Below are positions 1 through 7,125 of a DNA stretch of 15,409 nt, piece after piece; position 1 is the first letter of the stretch; each line of letters opens with the position of its first letter. Both the position numbers and the translations under genes were made by a program. Under the pieces are notes generated by a model that saw only the letters and a program-made list of their open reading frames with translations, was not told the DNA's origin and did not search any database. Source of the stretch: an uncultured Lachnospiraceae bacterium (GTDB lineage Bacteria > Bacillota > Clostridia > Lachnospirales > Lachnospiraceae); contig CACZSB010000160.1 of assembly GCA_902783765.1 (NCBI GenBank), positions 1-15,409 on the forward strand, given 5' to 3'.

Positions 1-118
1 CCAGAATCTGCTCTTCGCTTTCCACGGCGCAGGGCCCTGCCATCAGCAGAAAGCGGCCCCCGGGATTTAGTATGATGTCCATTACATCCTTCATATTTGT
101 TTCTTTTGCCTTATTCAT
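1..118 (-). CDS. 3-deoxy-7-phosphoheptulonate (DAHP) synthase, N-terminal fragment
   Basis: This is the first 39 codons of a gene that runs off the left edge. The reverse-strand translation contains MAGPCAVESEEQIL, the substrate-binding N-terminal motif of DAHP synthases of the AroF/KDO8P-synthase-like class. That enzyme condenses phosphoenolpyruvate and erythrose-4-phosphate in the first step of the shikimate pathway, in the cytoplasm. The motif begins at about residue 26, so the protein appears to be the short form, without the N-terminal ferredoxin-like or chorismate mutase domain. The start is uncertain. The first ATG (118-116) has no clear Shine-Dalgarno sequence. In-frame ATGs at residues 9 and 13 are alternatives, and residue 13 has AAGGA four bases upstream. 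The gene lies 12 bases downstream of a membrane protein gene on the same strand and is probably cotranscribed with it. KDO-8-phosphate synthase has a similar motif but is less likely, because the VESEEQ sequence is typical of DAHP synthase. Confidence 0.85.
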   Translation of the reverse strand, partial: MNKAKETNMKDVMDIILNPGGRFLLMAGPCAVESEEQIL

Positions 119-130
119 AAGGAAAAAATA

Positions 131-1099
131 CTATTTTTTGGGGGAAAAAGCAAGACGGGACAGGCAGCGGCATAATAGGAGGGTAATGCCACCGGAGGCG
201 AGAATAATTAGGATATCGGCCGGGGCCAATATTAGCTTGCCCAATCCCTCAAACAGAAAGACATTTCCGAATCGATATAGATTTCCGCTTAAGAGGATCA
301 TTTCGCCAATATACATGAAAATTGTAGTAAGAACAGCGACGAAAGCCGGAATAAACTCTGCCAGAACTCTCCCCTTCTCCAGGGTGAAGGATCCCACAAA
401 CATGCCCATGGTGATGCCCAGCAGGGCAAAAAACAGGGCCATCAAAAAGGCTGAAAGGGGAGACACCGTCAATTCCCCGCTGCGATAAAAGGCTGTAAAG
501 CAGGCCCAAATACACATCACCAGGAAGGAGGCGCTGGTGACTGCCTGTATCGTCAGCGCCTTCTTCCGCTTGTAATTGCCGGAGTGGATCATCCGGCCGA
601 ATCCGTAAATACAGTTCAGCATCGATAGGATAATCACCAGGGAAATCAGGTAAAAATGAATCTTGAAGGCGGGACTGTAGCCCCCCAGCAGCACATCCAC
701 GGCCTCCCAGGTCCTGGTTCTGTATTGTTCCGGCGGGACATAGCAAAGGGCCATTTGCCAGCTTTCCAGGGGCACCAGCTCCTGGGTCTCAACCAGGATT
801 TTGGTTTCCATAAGTCTTTCACAGATAGCGAAAACCCCCAGAGCTGCCACCGATCCATAGAGCAAATCCAGCTTTTCGGAAAGCCTTTGAAACAGGGGCA
901 TAAGCAATACAGCTATCATTACAGAAATCGCGATGGGGGTATAGGGGATGATGTACTTTGGGTATTCTTCCACGGGCACGGCCCCATTTTGCGCCATAAT
1001 CGTGAGCACCCGTACCCCCATATACAGGGGATAAAAGGCGGCGGCCAGGGTGGCGGCCAGGGAAAGCAGATAATATTTCCTGTATTTTGAATCCATCAT
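131..1099 (-). CDS. Multi-pass membrane protein of unknown family
   Basis: The 322-residue product is strongly hydrophobic, with about eight predicted membrane helices near residues 10-30, 49-70, 78-93, 147-168, 184-206, 214-238, 248-270 and 288-312. A soluble loop of some 50 residues (about 94-146) separates helices 3 and 4, and a basic loop (NYKRKK, about 175-180) follows helix 4. I do not recognise the family and see no catalytic motif. The start is set by two in-frame stop codons (TGA TGA) just upstream of the ATG at 1099. A weak GGGAG lies about 11 bases before it, and the next codon is a second ATG. The gene is divergent from the ABC operon and lies directly upstream of the DAHP synthase gene. 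A membrane or transport role is inferred from topology only. Confidence 0.75.
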   Translation of the reverse strand: MMDSKYRKYYLLSLAATLAAAFYPLYMGVRVLTIMAQNGAVPVEEYPKYIIPYTPIAISVMIAVLLMPLFQRLSEKLDLLYGSVAALGVFAICERLMETKILVETQELVPLESWQMALCYVPPEQYRTRTWEAVDVLLGGYSPAFKIHFYLISLVIILSMLNCIYGFGRMIHSGNYKRKKALTIQAVTSASFLVMCIWACFTAFYRSGELTVSPLSAFLMALFFALLGITMGMFVGSFTLEKGRVLAEFIPAFVAVLTTIFMYIGEMILLSGNLYRFGNVFLFEGLGKLILAPADILIILASGGITLLLCRCLSRLAFSPKK

Positions 1100-1132
1100 A
1101 TTTCATCAAGCTCCCGAGTATACTGTTAATCT

Positions 1133-1161
1133 ATATTATCACGATAGTCTGCCCCTGTTAA
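1133..1161 (-). promoter_or_regulatory. Candidate sigma-A promoter for the membrane protein / DAHP synthase pair
   Basis: On the reverse strand, TTAACA (1161-1156, 5 of 6 to the -35 consensus) is followed after 17 bases by TAATAT (1138-1133, 4 of 6 to the -10). It lies 34 bases upstream of the gene start, in the divergent intergenic region. This is a pattern match only. Confidence 0.35.
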
Positions 1162-1277
1162 GTACCTGCGTCAATGTGTTTTTAGAACAATGACGGTTTA
1201 TATTTTATCGCCATAAGTTGACACCGCCCCGTCCATATGCGAAACTTGGAGCGGGAGCTCACCATGTATAATCTTGC

Positions 1278-1282
1278 AGGAG
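1278..1282 (+). promoter_or_regulatory. Ribosome binding site fixing the ABC ATPase start
   Basis: AGGAG lies five bases before the ATG at 1288. The open frame extends 17 codons further upstream, but those earlier ATGs lack a comparable site, so translation most likely begins at 1288. Confidence 0.8.
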
Positions 1283-1287
1283 AAGCC

Positions 1288-1959
1288 ATGATTATCTGTC
1301 AAAATCTTATAAAAGAATTCGGCACAGCGGATAATATTTTCCGGGCCGTAAACGATGTTTCCTTCCGGATTGAAAAGGGGGAATTTGCGGCCCTGATCGG
1401 CGCCTCCGGCAGCGGCAAATCCACCCTCATGAATATGATCGGCCTCATCGATATGCCCACAAAGGGAAGCATACTCCTTGATGGGGAAGAGACCAGCCCC
1501 ATGTCCGAAAAGCAGCGGGCGGCCCTGCGCTGGGGCAAGATAGGCTATGTTTTCCAATCCTTTTATCTGGAGGAGGCCTATACGGTTTCCCAGAATATTG
1601 AAATGGCTCTGCTGATCTCAGGTACAGAGGCCCCGGAACGGAAAAAACGCATTGATGAATGCCTGGAGCAGGTGGGCCTGCTCCATAAAAAGGAGGCCCT
1701 GGCTTCCTCTCTTTCCGGGGGCGAAAAGCAGCGCTGCTGTATTGCCCGGGCCATAGCCAACCGTCCGAAGCTGCTGCTGGCGGATGAGCCCTGCGGCAAC
1801 TTGGATTCCGAAAATACGGAGAAAATCATGGAGCTTTTGACGCAGCTGAATCGCCAGGGAACCACGGTTTTGCTGATCACCCACGATCTTGAGGATGCCA
1901 AAAGGGCTTCCCACATTATCACACTAAAGGACGGCTCGGTAATCTCGGATGAAAAGTAA
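1288..1959 (+). CDS. ABC transporter ATP-binding protein (LolD/MacB class)
   Basis: The 223-residue cytoplasmic ATPase powers the two FtsX-type permeases encoded just downstream. All ABC motifs are intact: Walker A GASGSGKST (38-46), Q-loop Gln90 (YVFQ), signature LSGGEKQR (142-149), Walker B LLLADEP with catalytic Glu167, D-loop NLD, and switch His199 (LLITHD). The length, the signature and the GLIDMPTKG segment after Walker A are typical of the LolD/MacB/BceA type, whose members act in mechanotransmission, peptide resistance or lipoprotein handling and not in classical import. The start at 1288 was chosen for its AGGAG site. The stop codon overlaps the next gene by 11 bases, indicating translational coupling. 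The substrate cannot be told from the sequence. Confidence 0.93.
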   Translation: MIICQNLIKEFGTADNIFRAVNDVSFRIEKGEFAALIGASGSGKSTLMNMIGLIDMPTKGSILLDGEETSPMSEKQRAALRWGKIGYVFQSFYLEEAYTVSQNIEMALLISGTEAPERKKRIDECLEQVGLLHKKEALASSLSGGEKQRCCIARAIANRPKLLLADEPCGNLDSENTEKIMELLTQLNRQGTTVLLITHDLEDAKRASHIITLKDGSVISDEK

Positions 1960-3094
1960 ATTCTGTTTACAAATCCTCCGAAGGGAAATAGGCATCAATC
2001 GGAAGATGTTCCTCTTTTACTGGGCCATCTTATTCCTGCTTCTGACGGGAACCATTGCTGTGCTGGAAATGAATCAGAAAATACCGGATATGCTCGAACA
2101 GCCACTGCACGATATGTATGCAGACCGGATTATTATTTATTTGGAAGATGCCGGAATTATGAAAGAGGTTTTGGGTGATTTTTCCTATCAAACTGAATTC
2201 TGTGGAAACCGTAATGGCTTTTGGCTGGATAATCTTTCTGTTTTTCAGGGAAATGACGAATTCTGGGGCATTCAAGGCTTGATCCTGCTGAATCACAGCC
2301 TGCCGGATTCTTCCCAGCTTTCTGAATTCAATAAGTCCATCATGGATGGAGAGTTATGCAGCAGCCAGAAGGGCGGACTCTGGATATCAGAAGTTATGCA
2401 GAAACAATCCGGTTTTTCCTGCGGAGACACCCTGGCATTCTGCCTGAATGACGGAACTGAGGTTTGTGATTTAACCATCCTTGGTGTGTTTGCGGAGGGG
2501 GACAGGGCGCCCCATTATTATATCAGCGAGGATGTATATCAGGCCTATGCCCGCTTCGCACCGGAGGATTCATTAGCAATTACGATAATTCCGGAAGTAT
2601 TTCGTGATATTTTTCAGATGGTGTCTGTGCTTCGTGAGCAGGGCCTGGAGTTCATTTACAGCGAGGAGGCCATCAATGCCCTGTCCATGGCGTTCATTTT
2701 ATTTTCCGCCATCGTGGCCGTGCTGCTCATCAGTTTATTTTCCATTCTCACCCATTTGCTGCAATTCTATTACAATAAACGCAGGCGATTCTTTGCCGTA
2801 AATGCCGCCCTGGGCCTGGATAGCCGATCCACAGCCAAGATCCTGATCCTGACTGCGGAATGCCTGGTATTGTCGGCCCTTACGGCAGCCTTCATTGCCG
2901 CGCTATTTTATGTAAATGCCATCCGGCAATATACAGGAGATTTGTTCGAGATCACCGCAAAAAACAGCTTTTACTCCTTATCCACGATCCTGATTACCCT
3001 CATTACCGTGCAGGCGGATGTGGCCCTGGTATTATATACATTTTTCAGGCGAAATAAGCGCATCAATATTATTGATGTGATACGGGAGAATTAG
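1949..3094 (+). CDS. FtsX-like ABC permease, first subunit
   Basis: The 381-residue membrane protein has the MacB/FtsX layout. One helix lies near residues 20-39, then a large extracytoplasmic domain (about 40-245), then three helices (about 246-272, 297-322 and 342-366) and a short basic tail ending in IDVIREN. The segment RRRFFAVNAALGLDSRST (about 278-295) corresponds to the cytoplasmic coupling region between helices 2 and 3 that contacts the ATPase. The gene overlaps the ATPase gene by 11 bases and ends 4 bases before the second permease gene, so the three form one transcription unit. The extracytoplasmic domain has several cysteines (for example in EFCG, ELCS, FSCG, AFCL and EVCD), which could form disulfides. 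The sequence is more A+T-rich than the middle and right-hand housekeeping genes. The substrate is unknown. Confidence 0.87.
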   Translation: MKSKFCLQILRREIGINRKMFLFYWAILFLLLTGTIAVLEMNQKIPDMLEQPLHDMYADRIIIYLEDAGIMKEVLGDFSYQTEFCGNRNGFWLDNLSVFQGNDEFWGIQGLILLNHSLPDSSQLSEFNKSIMDGELCSSQKGGLWISEVMQKQSGFSCGDTLAFCLNDGTEVCDLTILGVFAEGDRAPHYYISEDVYQAYARFAPEDSLAITIIPEVFRDIFQMVSVLREQGLEFIYSEEAINALSMAFILFSAIVAVLLISLFSILTHLLQFYYNKRRRFFAVNAALGLDSRSTAKILILTAECLVLSALTAAFIAALFYVNAIRQYTGDLFEITAKNSFYSLSTILITLITVQADVALVLYTFFRRNKRINIIDVIREN

Positions 3095-3098
3095 TGCC

Positions 3099-4496
3099 AT
3101 GAAAAGAAAAGATTGTATGATGGTTGCATGGCGCGATATCCGCTGCAAAAGAAAATTCTGTTTTCAGGCTGTGCGGGGTATTTTTGCGATCGTTTCCCTG
3201 CTGTTGTTTTCACTTTTGATTGTGCGGAGCATACACCTGTATTACAAAAATGAGGTGGCTGAGTACCAAGGCTATTACAGCGTTTTTTTGTGGCCGGAAA
3301 GGGACAGTGGCAGTGGGGCCCTGACGGAAAACTCCCGGCAGGCCATGGAACTGCTTGCAAAACAGCCCTTTATAGAAAGCACCATTTATCAAGGGGAACT
3401 TGATTTGCCTGCTTTCGAGCGGCTTTTCAATTCGAATGGCGAGGCACAGGAGCCCGAAAGCGAATTGCCGGAAGGTGTACATTCCTTTAATGAAGAATTT
3501 ATCGATACGCAAAAAGTTTCCGTTGAATGCGGCGGAAAAACCTATTGTTTTCAGGAAGAAGCAAGCAGTTTGCACAGCAAATTCCGCCCCACTCTCTATC
3601 ATGCAGATTATGATATTTTTTCCAAAGTAGTAACGGATGCTGAGCTCATTCTATACGGATATTCGCCTTTGATCAGCGGCCGGGAACCAAAGCAGGCGGG
3701 AGAAGCCCTGTTGGACGAGACCTTTCTTTCTCACTTTGGTTTGACGGAAAGCGATGTGCTGGAGGAAAAGCTGTCTGTCATGGTGGGCGGTGTGCCGCTT
3801 TTTTCAGATATTACCTGTGTGGGAATATTACGGGACGCATATCTTGAAAATGTGGATATTTTCAAGAGGCTTTCATCCTATGTGAGCGCCTGCATCTGGC
3901 TTAGCTGCGATGATACGCTCTTCAACACGCTTCCGCTGCGAAGAGAAACCGTCAACGCTATCCCCTACGATTTTGAAAGCGTCAAAGAAATCAACGAATT
4001 TGTCAAGAGCAATCAGACATATATGTACAGCTTTGATGCGGAGGAAGCGGAAATCTTCCTGTATGTTTCGAAAGTCAAACAGCTTTCCAATGTGGTGCTC
4101 TTTTTTGTCATTTTTCCGATTCTGATCGCTCTTTCCCTGAGCCTGTACAGCACCCTGCTGGAGCATATCCGGGAATCGGTGAATTCCTACGGCATGCTGT
4201 CCGCCATTGGGATGGATGTAAGGGACAAGGTCCGGATCTTCTCTTATGAATTTCTGATTCTCTATCTCTTGGGTTTTGTGGCGGCATTGCCTGTGGGGGC
4301 GCTGCTCTTTTACCTGACATCGAATGTTATGAAAAACCAATTCGCCAGCGAAATGCAAATGCCCCTCAGCCTGCTTTTTGAATGTCTGGGCCTGGTTTCC
4401 TTATTCGTGGCCGCCCTGACAGCCTTAATAACAGCCTCTGTACTGCGTCGCTATTTCCGCTTGCCAATCCTGGAGCAATTAAGGCATAATGGATGA
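3099..4496 (+). CDS. FtsX-like ABC permease, second subunit
   Basis: The 465-residue permease has the same plan as its neighbour but a longer outer domain. A helix lies at about 26-46, an extracytoplasmic domain at about 47-328, and helices at about 331-352, 384-406 and 423-449, with a C-terminal ILEQLRHNG tail. The stretch VNSYGMLSAIGMDVRDKVRI (about 361-380) is the typical FtsX coupling segment between helices 2 and 3. It most likely forms a heterodimer with the preceding permease on the shared ATPase. The start at 3099 follows the preceding stop by four bases, with GGAG about ten bases upstream. The stop at 4494-4496 precedes the cyclophilin gene by 77 bases. No sensor kinase or response regulator is next to the operon, unlike classical Bce modules. 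Confidence 0.87.
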   Translation: MKRKDCMMVAWRDIRCKRKFCFQAVRGIFAIVSLLLFSLLIVRSIHLYYKNEVAEYQGYYSVFLWPERDSGSGALTENSRQAMELLAKQPFIESTIYQGELDLPAFERLFNSNGEAQEPESELPEGVHSFNEEFIDTQKVSVECGGKTYCFQEEASSLHSKFRPTLYHADYDIFSKVVTDAELILYGYSPLISGREPKQAGEALLDETFLSHFGLTESDVLEEKLSVMVGGVPLFSDITCVGILRDAYLENVDIFKRLSSYVSACIWLSCDDTLFNTLPLRRETVNAIPYDFESVKEINEFVKSNQTYMYSFDAEEAEIFLYVSKVKQLSNVVLFFVIFPILIALSLSLYSTLLEHIRESVNSYGMLSAIGMDVRDKVRIFSYEFLILYLLGFVAALPVGALLFYLTSNVMKNQFASEMQMPLSLLFECLGLVSLFVAALTALITASVLRRYFRLPILEQLRHNG

Positions 4497-4561
4497 ATCA
4501 TCATATCTGTTTAGGATTTGATGGCCTTGTTACGAAGGAATCGATTCGACAAAAACATTTT

Positions 4562-4567
4562 GGAGGA
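4562..4567 (+). promoter_or_regulatory. Ribosome binding site fixing the cyclophilin start
   Basis: GGAGGA ends six bases before the ATG at 4574. The open frame runs back to an ATG at 4493 that overlaps the permease stop codon. The leader it would add is not signal-peptide-like, whereas starting at 4574 gives a perfect lipoprotein signal. Confidence 0.85.
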
Positions 4568-4573
4568 AATTCT

Positions 4574-5194
4574 ATGAAGAAACCTATGATCGTTTTATTG
4601 ATGGCGGCACTGCTTTTGTGCCTGACGGCCTGCACGGCCCAGCAGGAAGCCAAGACCGACCCTGAGGGGTCCTCTTCCCAGCAGGCGGAGCAGAAGCTGC
4701 GCCATGTGGAAATCACCATCCGGGATTATGGGGTGGTTAAGCTGGAATTATACCCGGAGCTGGCCCCCATCACCGTGGCTAATTTCATTCAATTAAGCAA
4801 AAAAGGTTTTTATGACGGTCTGACCTTCCATCGGATCATTGACGATTTTATGATTCAGGGAGGCGCCCCCAAGAGCAATAGTTCCGATACCCGGACCATT
4901 ACTGGTGAGTTTTCGGAAAACGGGTGGACCCAAAACACCCTGCGCCACGAGGCGGGGGTCATTTCCATGGCCCGGGCCAATGATCCCAACAGTGCCAGTT
5001 CCCAGTTTTTCATTTGTGTGGGCCCTGTGGAGCGGCTGAGCCATCTGGACGGTAAATATGCCGCCTTCGGCCGGGTCACGGAGGGTCTGGAAATCGTTAA
5101 AAAGATTGCCGCCGATGCCCGGCCCACGGACAACAACGGCAGTATTGCCCCGGATCAGCAGCCGGTCATCGAAAAAATCGTCGTTATAGACTGA
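4574..5194 (+). CDS. Cyclophilin-type peptidyl-prolyl cis-trans isomerase, secreted lipoprotein
   Basis: The 206-residue protein catalyses proline cis-trans isomerisation outside the membrane, where it probably assists folding of exported proteins. Residues 1-20 form a lipoprotein signal (hydrophobic core, then lipobox LTAC with Cys20). A short Ser/Gln-rich linker follows, then the cyclophilin fold from about residue 43. Visible active-site landmarks are FHRII with catalytic Arg87, MIQGG with Gln95, and SQFFI (143-147). The residues equivalent to Trp121 and His126 of human cyclophilin A are His157 and Tyr162 (in SHLDGKY). Loss of the Trp is common in bacterial cyclophilins and usually means weak cyclosporin binding. 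I see no convincing promoter in the 77 bases upstream, so it may be read through from the ABC operon. Function is well supported; clients are unknown. Confidence 0.93.
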   Translation: MKKPMIVLLMAALLLCLTACTAQQEAKTDPEGSSSQQAEQKLRHVEITIRDYGVVKLELYPELAPITVANFIQLSKKGFYDGLTFHRIIDDFMIQGGAPKSNSSDTRTITGEFSENGWTQNTLRHEAGVISMARANDPNSASSQFFICVGPVERLSHLDGKYAAFGRVTEGLEIVKKIAADARPTDNNGSIAPDQQPVIEKIVVID

Positions 5195-5254
5195 TTCAGG
5201 CGGCATTTTTCCCCCACCAGGGGAATAAGGGGCCCTATTATTCACTGACAGCCC

Positions 5255-5283
5255 TTTTAGCGCTGCCGGGGAGCTGATATAAT
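5255..5283 (+). promoter_or_regulatory. Extended -10 promoter of the TM2-SPFH-AIM24 cassette
   Basis: TGATATAAT at 5275-5283 is a perfect extended -10 (TGn plus TATAAT). The -35 at 17-base spacing, TTTTAG (5255-5260), is weak, as is usual for extended -10 promoters. Transcription should begin near 5290, about 26 bases before the first gene, whose GGAGG site is at 5301-5305. Confidence 0.7.
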
Positions 5284-5315
5284 AGAGTAAGCAAAGGAAA
5301 GGAGGCGTAAAGACC

Positions 5316-5687
5316 ATGGTAAGATGCAAAATCTGCGGAGCACCCTTAAGCAGCCATGTTTGCGAATACTGCGGCACTCCCGCAGAGCGAAATGGCTGGA
5401 AAAACTGGGCCGGCGGCCTTCGGAGCGGCAACCGGACCGGGAATGGAAGCCCCACCGGTGTCCAGGCCTCCGCGGCTGTGGCCAGCCCCAAGAGCAAATG
5501 GGTGGCCCTGGTGCTTTGCCTGCTGTTTGGGCGCTTCGGAGTCCATCGCTTCTATGTGGGCAAGGTGGGTACGGGCCTTTTGTATTGCTGCACCAAGGGG
5601 CTGTGGATGGTGGGTGTGGTGGTGGACGCCATCGCCATTATCACAGACAATTTCGAGGATTCAAAGGGCCGGCGCCTGACAAGATAG
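5316..5687 (+). CDS. Zinc-ribbon and TM2 domain membrane protein
   Basis: The 123-residue protein starts with a zinc ribbon built from CKIC (Cys4, Cys7) and CEYC (Cys16, Cys19). A flexible Gly/Ser/Arg-rich linker (about 27-57) follows, then a TM2 domain (about 58-115). The TM2 hallmarks are present: the first helix from KWVALVLCLLFG, the turn GRFGVHRFYVGK, then GLLY and the second helix GLWMVGVVVDAIAII. TM2 proteins are two-helix membrane proteins of poorly known function. The Asp-containing second helix (VVVDAIAI) is conserved in the family. The start at 5316 has GGAGG ten bases upstream and follows the cassette promoter. The next gene begins 16 bases after the stop. Zinc binding is inferred from the four cysteines. 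It may act as the membrane anchor or adaptor of the cassette. Confidence 0.88.
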   Translation: MVRCKICGAPLSSHVCEYCGTPAERNGWKNWAGGLRSGNRTGNGSPTGVQASAAVASPKSKWVALVLCLLFGRFGVHRFYVGKVGTGLLYCCTKGLWMVGVVVDAIAIITDNFEDSKGRRLTR

Positions 5688-5703
5688 GAAAGGAACAACA
5701 AGC

Positions 5704-6369
5704 ATGCTCTTCGGTTTGGGAAAAAGAGCAGCGGAAAAGGAGATTGGGTTCCGGGATCAAAACCGGAACCTGGTCCTTTATCGCTATGGGACGGACAAAC
5801 AGGACCTGCCCCTGCTGGCGGGCAGCCGAATCCGGGTTCGGGAGAATCAATATATCGTTTTCATGAGCGGCGGCCAGGTGGCCGATGTGTGGGACAAGGG
5901 GCTGTATCTGCTTACCGAGGCCTATTTCCCTATTTTGGCAGAGCGGATCTCCTTTGCGGAGCGCCCCTTAAAAGCAGAATTATATTTCCTGAATACCGCC
6001 CCAGTGACGGAACATAAATGGGCCACCCGGACCCCGGCCCTGTTAAGGGATGAAACGGGGATGCATCAGGTGCGGGCCTACGGGACCTATGATTTTCGGA
6101 TTCAGGACAGCATCCTTTTTATGATGGAAGCCTTTATCCGGCGTGGATTAAAGGATACCCAGGAGCTCACCGCCTTTCTGCTTAGCCTGGTGGCGGGGGC
6201 CTTCAGTGCCAGCCTAAGCGATCTCAGGATGCCTGTCACGGAGGTGATCAATCATGCCTGGCAGCTTTCGGGGCCCGTGCGGGCCAGGGCGGATCGCCTG
6301 GCGGCGGAAATGGGCCTGGAGATCCTGAATGTAAATATAGAAGGGGCCTCCCTGCCGGACACCCGATAA
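5704..6369 (+). CDS. Short SPFH-domain protein (YdjI-like, lacking the C-terminal zinc ribbon)
   Basis: The 221-residue protein resembles the SPFH family that includes Bacillus subtilis YdjI. Landmarks are the N-terminal IGFRDQNRNLVLYRY segment, GSRIRVRENQYIVFMSGGQVADVWDKGLYLL (about 40-70), the HQVRAYGTYDFRIQD strand pair (about 121-135) and the final MGLEILNVNIEGASLP strand (about 202-217). SPFH proteins assemble on membrane microdomains; in B. subtilis the YdjGHI group helps localise PspA. YdjI-type proteins are usually about 300 residues or more, with a coiled-coil/linker and zinc ribbon after the SPFH fold. Here the frame stops directly after the fold, and the 65 bases before the next gene leave no room for a remnant. 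AAAGGAA lies seven bases before the ATG. No membrane helix is evident, so association with the neighbouring TM2 protein is plausible (inference). Confidence 0.75.
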   Translation: MLFGLGKRAAEKEIGFRDQNRNLVLYRYGTDKQDLPLLAGSRIRVRENQYIVFMSGGQVADVWDKGLYLLTEAYFPILAERISFAERPLKAELYFLNTAPVTEHKWATRTPALLRDETGMHQVRAYGTYDFRIQDSILFMMEAFIRRGLKDTQELTAFLLSLVAGAFSASLSDLRMPVTEVINHAWQLSGPVRARADRLAAEMGLEILNVNIEGASLPDTR

Positions 6370-6390
6370 ACACAGTTCGAAAAAAGGGAG

Positions 6391-6403
6391 CGGCCGGGGG
6401 CCG
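6391..6403 (+). repeat. GC-rich hairpin between the SPFH and AIM24 genes
   Basis: CGGCC (6391-6395) and GGCCG (6399-6403) form a 5-bp stem with a GGG loop. Only a short T run (TTTT) follows eight bases later, so this is at best a weak attenuator or an mRNA stability element rather than a full terminator. Confidence 0.4.
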
Positions 6404-6434
6404 GACCCGATTTTAATATGAAAGGAGCAATATT

Positions 6435-7109
6435 ATGAGGTACGAAATCAAAGGAGAACCCATGCCGGTGGTGATCTGCGAGATGGAAAGCGGTGAGTCC
6501 GTCATATCCGAAGCCGGCGCCATGAGCTGGATGAGCCCCAATATGCATATGGAGACCTCCGGGGGCGGTATGGGCAAAATGTTCGGCCGGATGTTTACCG
6601 GAGAATCCCTTTTCCAGAATCGCTATACGGCCAACGGCCGGGGCACCATTGCCTTTGCCTCCAGCTTTCCCGGGAGCATCCGGGCCATTCAGATCACCCC
6701 GGACCATCCCGTGGTGGTCCAGAAGGGGGGCTTTCTGGCGGCGGAGACCGGGGTGGAATTGAGCGTTTTCTTCCAAAGAAAGGTGGGCGCAGGCTTTTTC
6801 GGGGGAGAGGGCTTTATTATGCAGAAGCTTTCCGGCCATGGCCTGGCCTTTGTGGAGATAGACGGCTCTGCGGTGGAATATGATCTTCAGCCCGGCCAGC
6901 AGCTGGTGGTGAGCACCGGTGTGGTGGCCATGGTGGATGCCAGCTGCCAAATCGATGTGCAAACCGTAAAGGGCGTGAAAAATGTGCTTTTCGGCGGGGA
7001 AGGCCTGTTCAACACCGTGGTGACCGGCCCCGGTCATGTGGTGCTTCAGACCATGCCGCTGAGCAGTTTTGCCGCTTCCATAGCGGGGATGCTGCCCAAG
7101 AGCAATTAA
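6435..7109 (+). CDS. AIM24 / TIGR00266 family protein
   Basis: The 224-residue protein belongs to the AIM24 (PF01987, formerly DUF124) family. The evidence is the overall layout: the N-terminal YEIKGEPMPVVICEMESGES, the Gly- and Met-rich MSWMSPNMHMETSGGG-like loop, GESLFQNRY (56-64), FPGSIRAIQI, the F-FGGEGFIMQKLSG segment (about 119-134), FVEIDGS, the VSTGVVAMVD strand, and the FGGEGLFNTVVTGPG repeat near the end. The fold is a glycine-rich beta structure related to tryptophan RNA-binding attenuator-like barrels. Bacterial members have no settled function; the yeast mitochondrial member helps organise inner-membrane complexes. AAAGGAG lies seven bases before the ATG. It is the last gene of the cassette and is followed by a strong terminator. 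No signal peptide or membrane helix is seen, so it should be cytoplasmic. Confidence 0.87.
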   Translation: MRYEIKGEPMPVVICEMESGESVISEAGAMSWMSPNMHMETSGGGMGKMFGRMFTGESLFQNRYTANGRGTIAFASSFPGSIRAIQITPDHPVVVQKGGFLAAETGVELSVFFQRKVGAGFFGGEGFIMQKLSGHGLAFVEIDGSAVEYDLQPGQQLVVSTGVVAMVDASCQIDVQTVKGVKNVLFGGEGLFNTVVTGPGHVVLQTMPLSSFAASIAGMLPKSN

Positions 7110-7125
7110 ATCATCACATAAAATG

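Noticed and set aside
1218..1246. Perfect TTGACA upstream of the ABC ATPase as a -35 element
   Set aside because: No acceptable -10 occurs 16-18 bases downstream (GAAACT at 17), so I do not call a promoter.
1246..1272. TATAAT at 1267-1272 as the -10 of the ABC operon
   Set aside because: Transcription would start inside the AGGAG ribosome site, leaving no leader, and the -35 spacing is only 15 bases.
4538..4547. 10-bp palindrome GAATCGATTC upstream of the cyclophilin
   Set aside because: Short, not associated with a recognisable promoter, and easily expected by chance.
4493..4573. Upstream start (ATG 4493) for the cyclophilin, overlapping the permease stop
   Set aside because: The extra 27 residues destroy the lipoprotein signal and lack a ribosome site; ATG 4574 has GGAGGA and yields a perfect lipobox.
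5211..5223. CCCC/GGGG hairpin after the cyclophilin gene as a terminator
   Set aside because: The T run precedes the stem on the + strand and no T run follows it, so it does not have terminator form in either direction.
5324..5866. 180-codon + frame overlapping the TM2 and SPFH genes
   Set aside because: It is out of frame with two genes that have clear domains and ribosome sites; its product looks like a random translation.
6252..7037. 261-codon reverse-strand frame opposite AIM24
   Set aside because: Histidine/glycine-rich shadow of the AIM24 gene without any domain signature.
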